Shown here one piece after another: positions 35,337 through 42,587 of a stretch of DNA of 64,000 bases. The DNA is taken from the NCBI RefSeq assembly GCF_041080675.1, contig NZ_CP163520.1:7221501-7285500 (forward strand). Reading direction: 5' to 3'. This DNA is from Streptomyces sp. cg36 (GTDB lineage: Bacteria; Actinomycetota; Actinomycetes; Streptomycetales; Streptomycetaceae). The notes under the pieces are model-generated. The model was not told where the DNA came from and searched no databases. It saw only the letters and a list, made by a program, of their open reading frames with translations. Both the position numbers and the translations under genes were made by a program. The first letter of the stretch is position 1; every line of letters starts with the position of its first letter.

Positions 35337-36638
35337 ATGCGCACCCGTACCGATGAGGTCGAAGGACTGATGGAGCGGTTCCCGGGAGTGCCCCGGGAAG
35401 CCGTGATCAAGGAGGACCTGCTGCGCGGGGGGATGGCCTTCGACGCGTCGGCCCTCAGTGACAACGAGTCCGGCGAGGTCAAGCCGAAGTCGTACTTCAT
35501 CTTCTCGTTCGACCACGGCACGCTGCCCGAGCTCGGCGAGGCCGCGCTGCGCCGGCCGCCCGAGGAGATCATCCTCACCGGCGGTCCGTACGACCTGCGC
35601 CGGACCGTCGTCTCGGTGCGGGTCAACCCGTCCTCGCCCTACCGGGTGGCCGCCGACGAGGACGGTCTGCTCGGCCTCTACCTCGACGGCAAGCGGATCT
35701 CCGACGTCGGTGTGCCGCCGATGCCCGAGTACTACCGGCACAAGCTCTCCAACGGGAAGTCCGTGATGGAGGTCGCCCCCACCATCCAGTGGGGCTATCT
35801 GATCTACCTCACCGTCTTCCGGGTCTGCCAGTACTTCGGCGCCAAGGAGGAGTGCCAGTACTGCGACATCAACCACAACTGGCGCCAGCACAAGGCGGCG
35901 GGCCGTCCGTACACCGGGGTGAAGGACGTCGACGAGGTCCTCGAAGCGCTGGAGATCATCGACCGGTACGACACCGCGAAGGCGTCCACCGCGTACACGC
36001 TGACCGGTGGCGCGATCACCAAGACGGTCGGCGGGCGCGACGAGGCCGACTTCTACGGCCGCTACGCCAAGGCCATCGAGGAGCACTTCCCCGGGCGGTG
36101 GATCGGCAAGGTCGTGGCCCAGGCGCTGCCGCGCGACGACGTCCAGCGCTTCAAGGACTACGGGGTGCAGATCTACCACCCCAACTACGAGGTGTGGGAC
36201 GAGTACCTCTTCAAGATGTACTGCCCGGGCAAGGAGCGCTACGTCGGCCGCGACGAGTGGCACAAGCGGATCCTCGACTCGGCGGAGATCTTCGGCGCCC
36301 GCAACGTCATCCCCAACTTCGTGGCGGGCGTGGAGATGGCCGAGCCCTTCGGGTTCAAGACGGTCGACGAGGCCATCGCCTCCACCACCGAGGGCCTGCG
36401 CTTCTTCATGTCGCACGGCATCACGCCCCGCTTCACCACCTGGTGCCCGGAGCCCACCACCCCGCTCGGCAAGGCCAACCCGCAGGGCGCGCCGCTGGAG
36501 TACCACATCCGGCTCCTCGAGGCGTACCGGTCGACGATGGAGGAGTACGGGCTGACGTCCCCGCCCGGATACGGCGAGGCGGGCCCGGGCAAGGCGGTCT
36601 TCTCGGTGAGCTCCTTCATGGACAGCCTGACGGTGTGA
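35337..36638 (+). CDS. radical SAM family protein with CX8CX2C cluster motif
   Basis: 433 residues; CGGAGGA lies about nine bases before the ATG. The probable 4Fe-4S site is CQYFGAKEECQYCDIN (Cys164, Cys173, Cys176), spaced CX8CX2C instead of the canonical CX3CX2C. Around it the layout fits a radical SAM barrel: TLTGGAITKTVGG resembles the GGE-type SAM-binding strand, followed by QALPRDDVQRFKDYGVQ and NFVAGVEMAEPFGFKT. The first 150 residues are an extra domain with no motif I recognise. It has no obvious partner; hemC is upstream in the same direction but separated by a hairpin. Substrate unknown. The likely alternatives are a biotin-synthase-like or a heme-related radical SAM enzyme; I cannot choose. 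Confidence 0.88.
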   Translation: MRTRTDEVEGLMERFPGVPREAVIKEDLLRGGMAFDASALSDNESGEVKPKSYFIFSFDHGTLPELGEAALRRPPEEIILTGGPYDLRRTVVSVRVNPSSPYRVAADEDGLLGLYLDGKRISDVGVPPMPEYYRHKLSNGKSVMEVAPTIQWGYLIYLTVFRVCQYFGAKEECQYCDINHNWRQHKAAGRPYTGVKDVDEVLEALEIIDRYDTAKASTAYTLTGGAITKTVGGRDEADFYGRYAKAIEEHFPGRWIGKVVAQALPRDDVQRFKDYGVQIYHPNYEVWDEYLFKMYCPGKERYVGRDEWHKRILDSAEIFGARNVIPNFVAGVEMAEPFGFKTVDEAIASTTEGLRFFMSHGITPRFTTWCPEPTTPLGKANPQGAPLEYHIRLLEAYRSTMEEYGLTSPPGYGEAGPGKAVFSVSSFMDSLTV

Positions 36639-36707
36639 CCGGGGTCATGGGCATCGACGCCGGAATGGCTGGTAATCGCCTAGAAATGATTTACTATTCA
36701 TCTATAA

Positions 36708-36782
36708 GCGGGTAACGCCGAAGGCGTCCCCGCCCCTGAACCGCCCCGGCTGGCCTCCCCCGTCCAGCCGGGGCTTCTCTTT
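36708..36782 (+). ncRNA. candidate small RNA of about 75 bases
   Basis: GCGGG pairs with CCCGC around ACGCC-GAA-GGCGT (36708-36733), and this hairpin is followed by a GC-rich hairpin with a pyrimidine tail. Just upstream the AT-rich TTACTATTCATCTATAA could supply a -10 element. The arrangement looks like promoter, structured RNA, terminator. Expression is not shown; it may equally be the 3' end of the radical SAM transcript. Confidence 0.3.
36744..36782 (+). terminator. rho-independent-type terminator
   Basis: CCCCGGCTGG (36744-36753) pairs with CCAGCCGGGG (36764-36773) and is followed by CTTCTCTTT. This is the most classical intrinsic terminator in the window. It would end the radical SAM or small RNA transcript. 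Confidence 0.75.
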
Positions 36783-36956
36783 GCCCCGGCGAACCCGGCC
36801 GCGCCACCGCTGCCCGCCGTCCGTGTTGCGCGTTCACCCGGACGGGGTCACGCTGGTCGTGTTCCCTTCGTGTTCGATCGACTACTTTCCGCTTGCCCGG
36901 ATCGGTAGCCGTCCAGGGAGGCGGCCCCGTCGGCCGCCCTGATGAGGAGCGCGGTC

Positions 36957-37487
36957 GTGGGTGTCGTCGCAGATGTGAACCGTCAGTACACGCTGGATCT
37001 CGAAGCCGCGCCCGAACGGGTGCCGCAGATTCGCCGGATCGTCGCCGCACATCTGCGCCACTGGCGCCTCGAAGCCGTGATCCAGCCGGTCGGACTCGGC
37101 GTGTGCGAGCTGCTCGCCAACGTCTGCCGCCACGCCGAGGGCGACAAGCGCTGCACCCTCGAACTGCGCTGGACGGGACGGCGCCTGACCGCGGCCGTGC
37201 GCGACCGCGACCCCCGCCTCCCGGTCCTGGGCGGCGACCGGCCGCTGGCGTCCAGCGGCCGGGGTCTGACGATGGTGGCGTCCATCAGTGACACCTGGGG
37301 GACGCACGCCGTGGCGGACGGCAAGGTGGTGTGGTTCACGCTCCGGGTGGAGACGCCCGATCCGCAGGCCCTGGTCCGGGTCCGGCCGCTGCGGGCGCAC
37401 TCCGCGGGGCTGCGCCCGCCCGCCCCGGAGTCCCGGCGGGTGCTGGTTCCGGCGGAGCCGCGGCCGGCGCCCCGCGTCTTCGTGTGA
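36957..37487 (+). CDS. RsbW/anti-sigma-type HATPase regulatory protein
   Basis: 176 residues from the GTG with GAGGAG seven bases upstream; an in-frame ATG at 36942 would add five. It is a single GHKL ATPase domain: N box ELLANVCRHA and G box GRGLTMVASISDTWG. Streptomycetes hold many such small kinases that bind sigma factors or phosphorylate anti-sigma antagonists. The 45-residue C-terminal tail is rich in Pro and Arg and looks disordered. No sigma factor or antagonist gene lies beside it, so its partner is elsewhere. Confidence 0.88.
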   Translation: MGVVADVNRQYTLDLEAAPERVPQIRRIVAAHLRHWRLEAVIQPVGLGVCELLANVCRHAEGDKRCTLELRWTGRRLTAAVRDRDPRLPVLGGDRPLASSGRGLTMVASISDTWGTHAVADGKVVWFTLRVETPDPQALVRVRPLRAHSAGLRPPAPESRRVLVPAEPRPAPRVFV

Positions 37488-37497
37488 CGGTCCGTCC

Positions 37498-37533
37498 GGC
37501 GCCGGTCCCGGGCGCGCGTACGGGACCGGCGCC
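37498..37533. terminator. 13-base-pair terminator between convergent genes
   Basis: GGCGCCGGTCCCG (37498-37510) and CGGGACCGGCGCC (37521-37533) form a perfect stem with a 10-base loop. It lies between the HATPase stop and the stop of the small minus-strand gene, so it can serve both. Confidence 0.75.
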
Positions 37534-37538
37534 TGGTG

Positions 37539-37748
37539 TCACGGCACTTCGCGCAGGAACAGGGCGCCGCAGGTGTGGCAGAACGGCCGGGCCTGTTCGG
37601 TGCCCCAGGCGTCGGCGGGCAGGTTCTTCTCCTTCAGGTCCAGCTCGCGGCCGCACATGGAGACGGCCGCGTCGCCCCGCACCATGTGCCATTCCTTGAG
37701 CGTGCTGCCCCCCGGCTCGATCATCTCGGCGACGATGTGGTGTTCCAT
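37539..37748 (-). CDS. small Cys-containing conserved-type protein
   Basis: 69 residues with AAGGAG nine bases before the ATG, a strong ribosome site for such a short gene. Cys32, Cys57 and Cys60 (CHTC) with His21 could bind a zinc ion, in the manner of small zinc-ribbon proteins. There is no signal peptide or membrane segment. I do not recognise a family and assign no function. Confidence 0.75.
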   Translation of the reverse strand: MEHHIVAEMIEPGGSTLKEWHMVRGDAAVSMCGRELDLKEKNLPADAWGTEQARPFCHTCGALFLREVP

Positions 37749-38111
37749 CGTGGGCTGCTCCTTCGTGTGGCAGGGCCACCCCCACTCTGACGCCGCTCGG
37801 CGGTGTGCGCACGTCCGGAGGCACGGTCGGGGGGACCGATCCTGTCCTCTGGATGAAATCGCGCCTAAACCTCAATATTAAAGATTCAATGTTCTCGTGG
37901 CTTTAGAAACCCAACCAGAGGCACCTTTGCGCCTTCTTCTTCATGAGTGTCCAACTGGTGGACAGCCCTTTGCCCGCGCTTGACCTGCAACTTCGAGCGA
38001 TCGCTCTGTGGCGGAGCGTGACCGGATCCGGCTCCAGTGGCCCCCGGCACCCCTGGGCGTGGACAACACTCATGTTCGTTCTTCGGTCCCTGACTGACAG
38101 GAGTGTTCGAT
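37749..38111. other. 363-base intergenic control region before the SSI gene
   Basis: It holds an AT-rich stretch (about 37866-37910), an inverted repeat TGTCCA/TGGACA with five-base spacer (37948-37964), and a perfect 12-base palindrome GAGCGATCGCTC (37995-38006). These are candidate regulator sites for the divergent small gene and the inhibitor gene. ACAGGAG at 38097-38103 is the inhibitor's ribosome site. Confidence 0.5.
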
Positions 38112-38561
38112 ATGCGTAAGACGCTTGGGCGTACGACTCTGGTGGCCGCGCTGGCCCTCGTCGGCGCAGCGGTCGCCGTTCCGGGTGCGGCCGGCGCCGA
38201 TCAGCACGACACCCGGGGTGCCGCCATGAGCCTGTACGCGCCCTCCGCGCTCGTACTCACCGTCGCACCCGGCACGGGCGACGACGGCCAGTCCGTCCTG
38301 CGCGCGGTGACGCTCAACTGCGCCCCGACCCCCTCCGGCACGCACCCGGCCGCCGTCCAGGCGTGCGCCGAACTCAAGCACAAGGGTGGCGACCTGGCGG
38401 CGATCACCGCCGCCCAGCCGACGGGGGTCTGTACCAAGGAGTGGAGGCCGACGACCGTGACGGCCGACGGGGTCTGGGACGGCAAGCGCGTCTCGTACCG
38501 CTACACCTTCGGCAACCCGTGCATGAAGCTGGCGGGCCAGGGCGTCGTGTTCGACTTCTGA
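38112..38561 (+). CDS. secreted subtilisin inhibitor-like (SSI family) protease inhibitor
   Basis: 149 residues from ATG 38112, eight bases after ACAGGAG. A Sec signal peptide (1 to about 28: MRKTLGRTT then a hydrophobic core and GAAGA) precedes a typical SSI domain with four Cys forming two disulfides (in NCAP, QACAE, VCTKE and NPCMK). VTADGVWDGKRVSY is the conserved segment after the reactive loop. SSI itself has Met at P1 in CPMV; here the loop is CTKE, giving Lys109 (precursor numbering) at P1, which in this family favours trypsin-like over subtilisin-like targets. Such inhibitors are secreted and regulate extracellular proteases during development. Confidence 0.95.
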   Translation: MRKTLGRTTLVAALALVGAAVAVPGAAGADQHDTRGAAMSLYAPSALVLTVAPGTGDDGQSVLRAVTLNCAPTPSGTHPAAVQACAELKHKGGDLAAITAAQPTGVCTKEWRPTTVTADGVWDGKRVSYRYTFGNPCMKLAGQGVVFDF

Positions 38562-38602
38562 CCGACGAGCGGACCCGGCCGCCCGCACACGGCCGTTCGA
38601 CC

Positions 38603-38640
38603 CGGAGGCGGGGCACCCGAGAAGGGGTGCCCCGCCTCCG
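38603..38640 (+). terminator. 16-base-pair terminator after the SSI gene
   Basis: The arms at 38603-38618 and 38625-38640 are exact complements with a six-base loop (GAGAAG). It starts 42 bases after the stop codon, and is one of the longest perfect stems in the window. Confidence 0.8.
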
Positions 38641-38706
38641 TGCCCACGGGCGCGGCATGCGGGCGCGGCGGCGGCGGCGGACAATGGTGGCCGGTCGGAG
38701 GTGGCG

Positions 38707-39741
38707 ATGGATCCCGTGACGGCGCTGCGGCGGATCGCGTTCCTGCTGGAGCGCACCCAGGCACCCACCTATCGCGTCCAGGCGTTCCGCACGGCCGCCG
38801 CGCTGGTGGCGGACATGGCGGACGGCGAGGCCGAGCGGCGGGCCGGCGCCGGGTCGCTGGAGTCGGTGAAGGGGATCGGGCCCAAGACCGCGCAGGTGGT
38901 GCGCGAGGCACTGGCGGGCGAACGGCCCGCGTATCTGCGGCGGCTGGAGGACGAGGGCGCCGACGGACCCCTCGTGGCGGGCGGCGAGAGCCTGCGCGCG
39001 GCCCTGCGCGGGGACTGCCATCTGCACTCCGACTGGTCCGACGGCGGCAGCCCGATCGAGGAGATGGGCCTGACGGCCGCCGGGCTCGGCCACGAGTGGG
39101 CCGTGCTCACCGACCACTCGCCCCGGCTCACCGTCGCCCATGGCCTCTCCCCGGCGCGGCTGCGCGAGCAACTGGCGCTGGTGGCCCGGCTCAACCGGCG
39201 CTGGGCGCCGTTCCGGCTGCTCACCGGCATCGAGTGCGACATCCTCGACGACGGCTCCCTCGACCAGGAGGAGGAGCTCCTCGCCCAGCTGGACGTGGTG
39301 GTCGTCTCCGTCCACTCCAAGCTGCGCATGGACGCCGCCGCGATGACCCGCCGCATGGTGGCCGCCGTCCGCAACCCGCACGCGGACGTGCTCGGGCACT
39401 GCACCGGACGGCTGATCGCGGGCGGCCGGGGCAAGCGGCCCCAGTCCGCGTTCGACGCCGACGCGGTCTTCGCGGCCTGTGCCGAGTCCGGCACCGCCGT
39501 CGAGATCAACAGCCGCCCCGAGCGGCTCGACCCGCCCCGCGACCTGCTGCGCCGCGCGGTGGCCGCGGAGGTGCTGTTCTCCGTCGACACCGACGCGCAC
39601 GCGCCCGGCCAGCTCGACTGGCAGGTCTACGGCTGTGCCAGGGCCGAGGAGTGCGGGGTGCCGGCCGGGCGCGTGGTGACGACCTGGCCGGTGGAGCGGC
39701 TGCTGGCCTGGACGCGGGGGCCGGGTGCGCTTGTCGGGTGA
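38707..39741 (+). CDS. PHP-domain phosphoesterase with Pol X-like N-terminal domain
   Basis: 344 residues from ATG 38707, with GGAGG just upstream (a GTG at 38701 is in frame). The N-terminal 90 residues resemble the 8-kDa and helix-hairpin-helix part of family X polymerases (RIAFLLERTQAPTYRVQAF; ESVKGIGPKTAQ). A PHP domain follows with its metal ligands: CHLHSDWSDG, LTDHS, GIECDIL, SVHSK, GHCTG, and SVDTDAHAP near the end. Bacterial PolX carries the same two domains around a nucleotidyltransferase palm that is absent here, and full PolX is much longer. A DNA-repair phosphatase or nuclease role is the likely guess. Confidence 0.9.
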   Translation: MDPVTALRRIAFLLERTQAPTYRVQAFRTAAALVADMADGEAERRAGAGSLESVKGIGPKTAQVVREALAGERPAYLRRLEDEGADGPLVAGGESLRAALRGDCHLHSDWSDGGSPIEEMGLTAAGLGHEWAVLTDHSPRLTVAHGLSPARLREQLALVARLNRRWAPFRLLTGIECDILDDGSLDQEEELLAQLDVVVVSVHSKLRMDAAAMTRRMVAAVRNPHADVLGHCTGRLIAGGRGKRPQSAFDADAVFAACAESGTAVEINSRPERLDPPRDLLRRAVAAEVLFSVDTDAHAPGQLDWQVYGCARAEECGVPAGRVVTTWPVERLLAWTRGPGALVG

Positions 39742-39790
39742 GGCTCGATGGCGGCCGTGTCCAACGGCGGTGCCGGGCGGTTGTCAGGGC

Positions 39791-40084
39791 GTGATCTCAA
39801 CTCGACGTATCGCCACTGTCCTCGCCCTCGCCGCCGGAGCCTCGGGTCTCGGGGTGTCCGCCGCGAGCGCGGCCGGTCCGGCCGGTATCAAGCCGGTCGA
39901 CCTCTCCCCGATGTCCGTGCTCGACACGGTCGCGACGAGCGCCATCCCGGCCGAGCACCGCGCCGAGATGCCCACGGCCAAGGCGCAGCTCGCCCAGCTC
40001 AACAGGTTGAACGACCTCAACCAGCTCCACCAGCTGACCGACCTCGCGGCGCCCCTCATGGGCGCGGTGCCCGCCGTGGGGTAG
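39791..40084 (+). CDS. small secreted protein with signal peptide
   Basis: 97 residues from GTG 39791. The start is chosen because it gives a clean signal peptide (STRR, then a hydrophobic core, then VSAASA before AGPAG, cleaved near residue 27). The mature part is about 70 residues and ends with a Leu/Asn/Gln-rich amphipathic stretch (QLNRLNDLNQLHQLTDL). It has no Cys and no enzymatic motif. A role at the cell surface is plausible but unproven. A strong hairpin follows 41 bases after the stop. Confidence 0.75.
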   Translation: MISTRRIATVLALAAGASGLGVSAASAAGPAGIKPVDLSPMSVLDTVATSAIPAEHRAEMPTAKAQLAQLNRLNDLNQLHQLTDLAAPLMGAVPAVG

Positions 40085-40125
40085 TCGGCGGCGCTCCGAT
40101 GGGGACATCGGGCGATGGCCGGATC

Positions 40126-40171
40126 CGTTCGCCCCTCCGGACTCAAACGCAACGGTCCGGAGGGGCGAACG
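40126..40171. terminator. 16-base-pair inverted repeat after the small secreted protein
   Basis: CGTTCGCCCCTCCGGA (40126-40141) and its exact complement (40156-40171) flank a 14-base loop. It should terminate the upstream gene and perhaps isolate the short frame that follows. Confidence 0.75.
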
Positions 40172-40193
40172 TGCCGGTAGTCATCGCCACCCG

Positions 40194-40337
40194 GTGGGCA
40201 CCCAGGTCAACGTCTGCGCCTCCACCTGGCCGCCCGCGGGCTGGACCACCACCAGGACGTACTGCAACAGCGCCTGCCGCTACGCGGTCACCCCCAGCTT
40301 CGACCCGGACGCCTGGACGATCGTCGGAACCGGCTGA
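40194..40337 (+). CDS. possible 47-residue Cys-containing peptide or gene remnant
   Basis: An open frame from GTG encodes 47 residues with three Cys (NVCAS, TYCNSACRY) and many Thr and Trp, unlike a random GC-rich frame, which would be rich in Arg, Ala and Pro. There is no good ribosome site and no signal peptide at the GTG. A terminator lies just upstream and another just downstream. It may be the tail of a decayed secreted-protein gene or a small real gene. I do not recognise it. Confidence 0.3.
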   Translation: MGTQVNVCASTWPPAGWTTTRTYCNSACRYAVTPSFDPDAWTIVGTG

Positions 40338-40343
40338 TCCACG

Positions 40344-40383
40344 CGTGGGCAGGGGACCCGCGCACACGGGAATCCTGCCCACG
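40344..40383. terminator. inverted repeat upstream of the response regulator stop
   Basis: CGTGGGCAGG (40344-40353) pairs with CCTGCCCACG (40374-40383). It lies between the short plus-strand frame and the 3' end of the minus-strand two-component operon and can serve either. Confidence 0.55.
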
Positions 40384-40441
40384 TCCTTCGAGGGCGCGTG
40401 CGGGGTGTCCGAGGGCGGACGGGGATCGGACGAGGGCCCTT

Positions 40442-41146
40442 TCAGGCGCCGCCCACCTCGACCAGCCCCGTCTCGTACGCGGCGATGACGGCCTGCGCCC
40501 GGTCCCGGACGCCGAGCTTGTTGAAGACGCTGGTGATGTGGTTCTTCACGGTGGAGACGCTGATCTCCATCTCGTCCGCGATCTCCGCGTTGTCCAGGCC
40601 CGTCGCCATCAGCCGCCACACCTCCCGCTCGCGCGGCGTGAGGTCGTCCACGCGCACCACCGGCGGCTCCGGGCGGCGCGGGGCCCGGACATAGGTGGAG
40701 ATGAGCCGGGTCAGCAGCCGGGGCGCGACCGCCGCCTCCCCGGTGTGCACCACCCGTACCGCCGCGACCAGTTCCTCCGGGGAGATGTCCTTGGGCAGGA
40801 AGCCGTACGCGCCCGCGCGCAGCGCCGCCACCACGTACTCGTCCATGTCGAACGTGCTCAGCGCCAGCACCCGGCACTCCGGCAGCGCCCGCGCGATCCG
40901 CTCGGTCGCGCCGACCCCGTCCAGCACCGGCATCCGGATGTCCATCACCACCACATCGGGCCGCAGCCGGTGCGCCAGGGCCACCGCCTCCTCGCCGTCG
41001 CACGCCTCCCCGACCACCTCGAACGCCGGGTCGGGCATCAGGATCAGGGCGAGGCCGCGCCGCACCAGCGGCTGGTCGTCCGCGATCAGCACCTTGATCA
41101 CCCGCGTCGCCCCCGGCTCCCGCCGCTCCGCCATCGGCCCGCTCAC
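40442..41146 (-). CDS. NarL/LuxR-family response regulator
   Basis: 234 residues from GTG, which overlaps the kinase stop by 4 bases. The receiver domain (about 17-135) has DD (IADDQ), the phospho-acceptor Asp in VVMDIRMP, a Thr/Ser switch (ALSTFD) and the Lys in FLPKDIS. The LuxR-type helix-turn-helix (LTPREREVWRLMATGLDNAEIAD, then ISVSTVKNH) lies at about 168-225. It is co-transcribed with the histidine kinase and probably controls the divergent MMPL exporter gene and/or its own operon. An ATG at 41134 is an alternative start. Confidence 0.95.
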   Translation of the reverse strand: MSGPMAERREPGATRVIKVLIADDQPLVRRGLALILMPDPAFEVVGEACDGEEAVALAHRLRPDVVVMDIRMPVLDGVGATERIARALPECRVLALSTFDMDEYVVAALRAGAYGFLPKDISPEELVAAVRVVHTGEAAVAPRLLTRLISTYVRAPRRPEPPVVRVDDLTPREREVWRLMATGLDNAEIADEMEISVSTVKNHITSVFNKLGVRDRAQAVIAAYETGLVEVGGA

Positions 41147-42378
41147 CGCAGTGCCCCTTCCTCCGCCTTGAGGGGGAGCCGGGCTGCCACCCGGAACCCG
41201 CCGCCGTCGCGCGGGCCCGCCTCCAGCGTCCCGCCGTGCAGCGCCACCCGCTCCCGCATGCCGAGCAGACCGTAACCGGACCCCTGGCCCGGCCCGCCGC
41301 CAGGGCCCGGGGAGGCGCCGGAGCCGTCGTCCGACACCTCGACCGCGAGGCCGTCCACCGCGTAGGTCAGCCGGACCGAGGCCCGCGCCTCACCCGCGTA
41401 CTTGCGCGCGTTGGTCAGCGCCTCCTGGACGAGCCGGAAGACCGTCAGACCCACGCTCGGCGGCAGCGCCCGCTCCTCGCCGCGCACATCGAGCTCGGCC
41501 GGCAGACCGGCCCGGGACGACTCGGCGACGATCCGCTCCAGGTCCCCGATGCCCGGCTGGGGGCTGGTCGGCGCCTCCTCCGTCTCGTCGCCCGCCCGCA
41601 GCACGTCCAGCAGTTGGCGCATCTCGCGCAGCGCCATCCGCCCCGACCCCTCCAGGGTGATCAGCGCCTCCCGGGCCACCTCCGGGTCGCGGGCCAGATT
41701 GGCCCGGGCGCCACCGGCCATCAGCTGCATCGTGGTGATGTGGTGGGCGACGATGTCGTGCAGCTCGCGGGCGATGCGGCGGCGCTCGTCGGCCACCGCG
41801 CGGTCGGCCAGCAGCTTGCGGTTGGCTTCCAGGTTGCGCTGCCAGCGGGTCGTCAGGACCGCGGCGCCGGAGACCAGCGCCACCGCTGCCACACTGCTCG
41901 CCGCGTCCAGGGCGAGCCCCTTCGGCCCCGGCTCCGGCCCCACCAGCGCGGCCACGACTGTCACCAACGAGGCGACCGACCACACCACCGGGCGCACCGA
42001 CCGTACGACGGTGAAGAGCGCGACGGCCGTCGTGGCGCCCATGTGCTGGTTCACCGGCACCGACAGGTTCAGCGCCAGCCCCGCCAGCAGCACGGCCACG
42101 AACACCGTGAGCGGGGCGCGCCGCCGGAACACCAGGGGCAGCGCGCACACCACCACCAGCACGCACCCGACGGCCGGGACGCTCCCGTGGTCGATCCGGC
42201 TGCTCAGGACGAACCCGAGGAGGTCCAGCACGGTCGCCCCGACCGCGACGAGCGCGTCATGGCGCGACCAGGGCAGCGCGTCGGCCGGTTCGGCGCCGCC
42301 GGGGGGGCCGGCCCCGGCGGCGCCGGTGCGGCGTGCGTCCTGGACATCGTGGGGTTCCTCCCGGGGGTCGACGGTCAA
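41143..42378 (-). CDS. NarL-system sensor histidine kinase
   Basis: About 411 residues from the TTG at 42378, the first reasonable in-frame start; the frame stays open further upstream without a good start, so the N-terminus is uncertain. Five or six hydrophobic segments fill about 35-190 without a large outer domain, suggesting sensing within the membrane. The HisKA_3 dimerisation helix carries the phospho-His in RRIARELHDIVAHHITTMQL. The ATPase domain has the N box (LVQEALTNARKYA), VSDDGSG, and GSGYGLLGMRERV. It is translationally coupled to the response regulator. Confidence 0.92.
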   Translation of the reverse strand: MTVDPREEPHDVQDARRTGAAGAGPPGGAEPADALPWSRHDALVAVGATVLDLLGFVLSSRIDHGSVPAVGCVLVVVCALPLVFRRRAPLTVFVAVLLAGLALNLSVPVNQHMGATTAVALFTVVRSVRPVVWSVASLVTVVAALVGPEPGPKGLALDAASSVAAVALVSGAAVLTTRWQRNLEANRKLLADRAVADERRRIARELHDIVAHHITTMQLMAGGARANLARDPEVAREALITLEGSGRMALREMRQLLDVLRAGDETEEAPTSPQPGIGDLERIVAESSRAGLPAELDVRGEERALPPSVGLTVFRLVQEALTNARKYAGEARASVRLTYAVDGLAVEVSDDGSGASPGPGGGPGQGSGYGLLGMRERVALHGGTLEAGPRDGGGFRVAARLPLKAEEGALR

Positions 42379-42587
42379 TCGTGATCCATTCTCACATCGG
42401 GAACGCGCCCCTCCGCCGGGCCCGGAGCCGATCCCCGACCAGGACCAGGGTCCTGGTCGCACCGCTGGACCGGCCCCCGCTCCCAGCCCGCATCTCGTTC
42501 CGCGCTCGGACGAACCGGCCCAGGTCCGCTGATGAGGTGGAGACAGCCGGGAAGACCCCGGTGAACCACCCACTGCCGGAGGACGAA
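42379..42587. promoter_or_regulatory. divergent control region between kinase and exporter genes
   Basis: About 209 bases lie between the kinase start and the MMPL start. CGGAGGA at 42577-42583 is the exporter's ribosome site. No strong palindrome is visible, but the layout suggests that the response regulator acts here. Confidence 0.35.

Larger units (their letters stand above)
36639..36956 (+). other. 318-base gap with AT-rich stretch, two hairpins and a terminator
   Basis: After the radical SAM stop comes an AT-rich stretch (about 36671-36707), a compact hairpin (36708-36733), a T-tailed hairpin (36744-36782) and then 170 bases before the HATPase gene. I see no coding frame. Part of it may be a small RNA, listed separately. 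Confidence 0.5.

Noticed and set aside
42381..42573. N-terminal extension of the histidine kinase to an ATG at 42573
   Set aside because: The added residues are low-complexity and would overlap the promoter and ribosome site of the divergent exporter gene.
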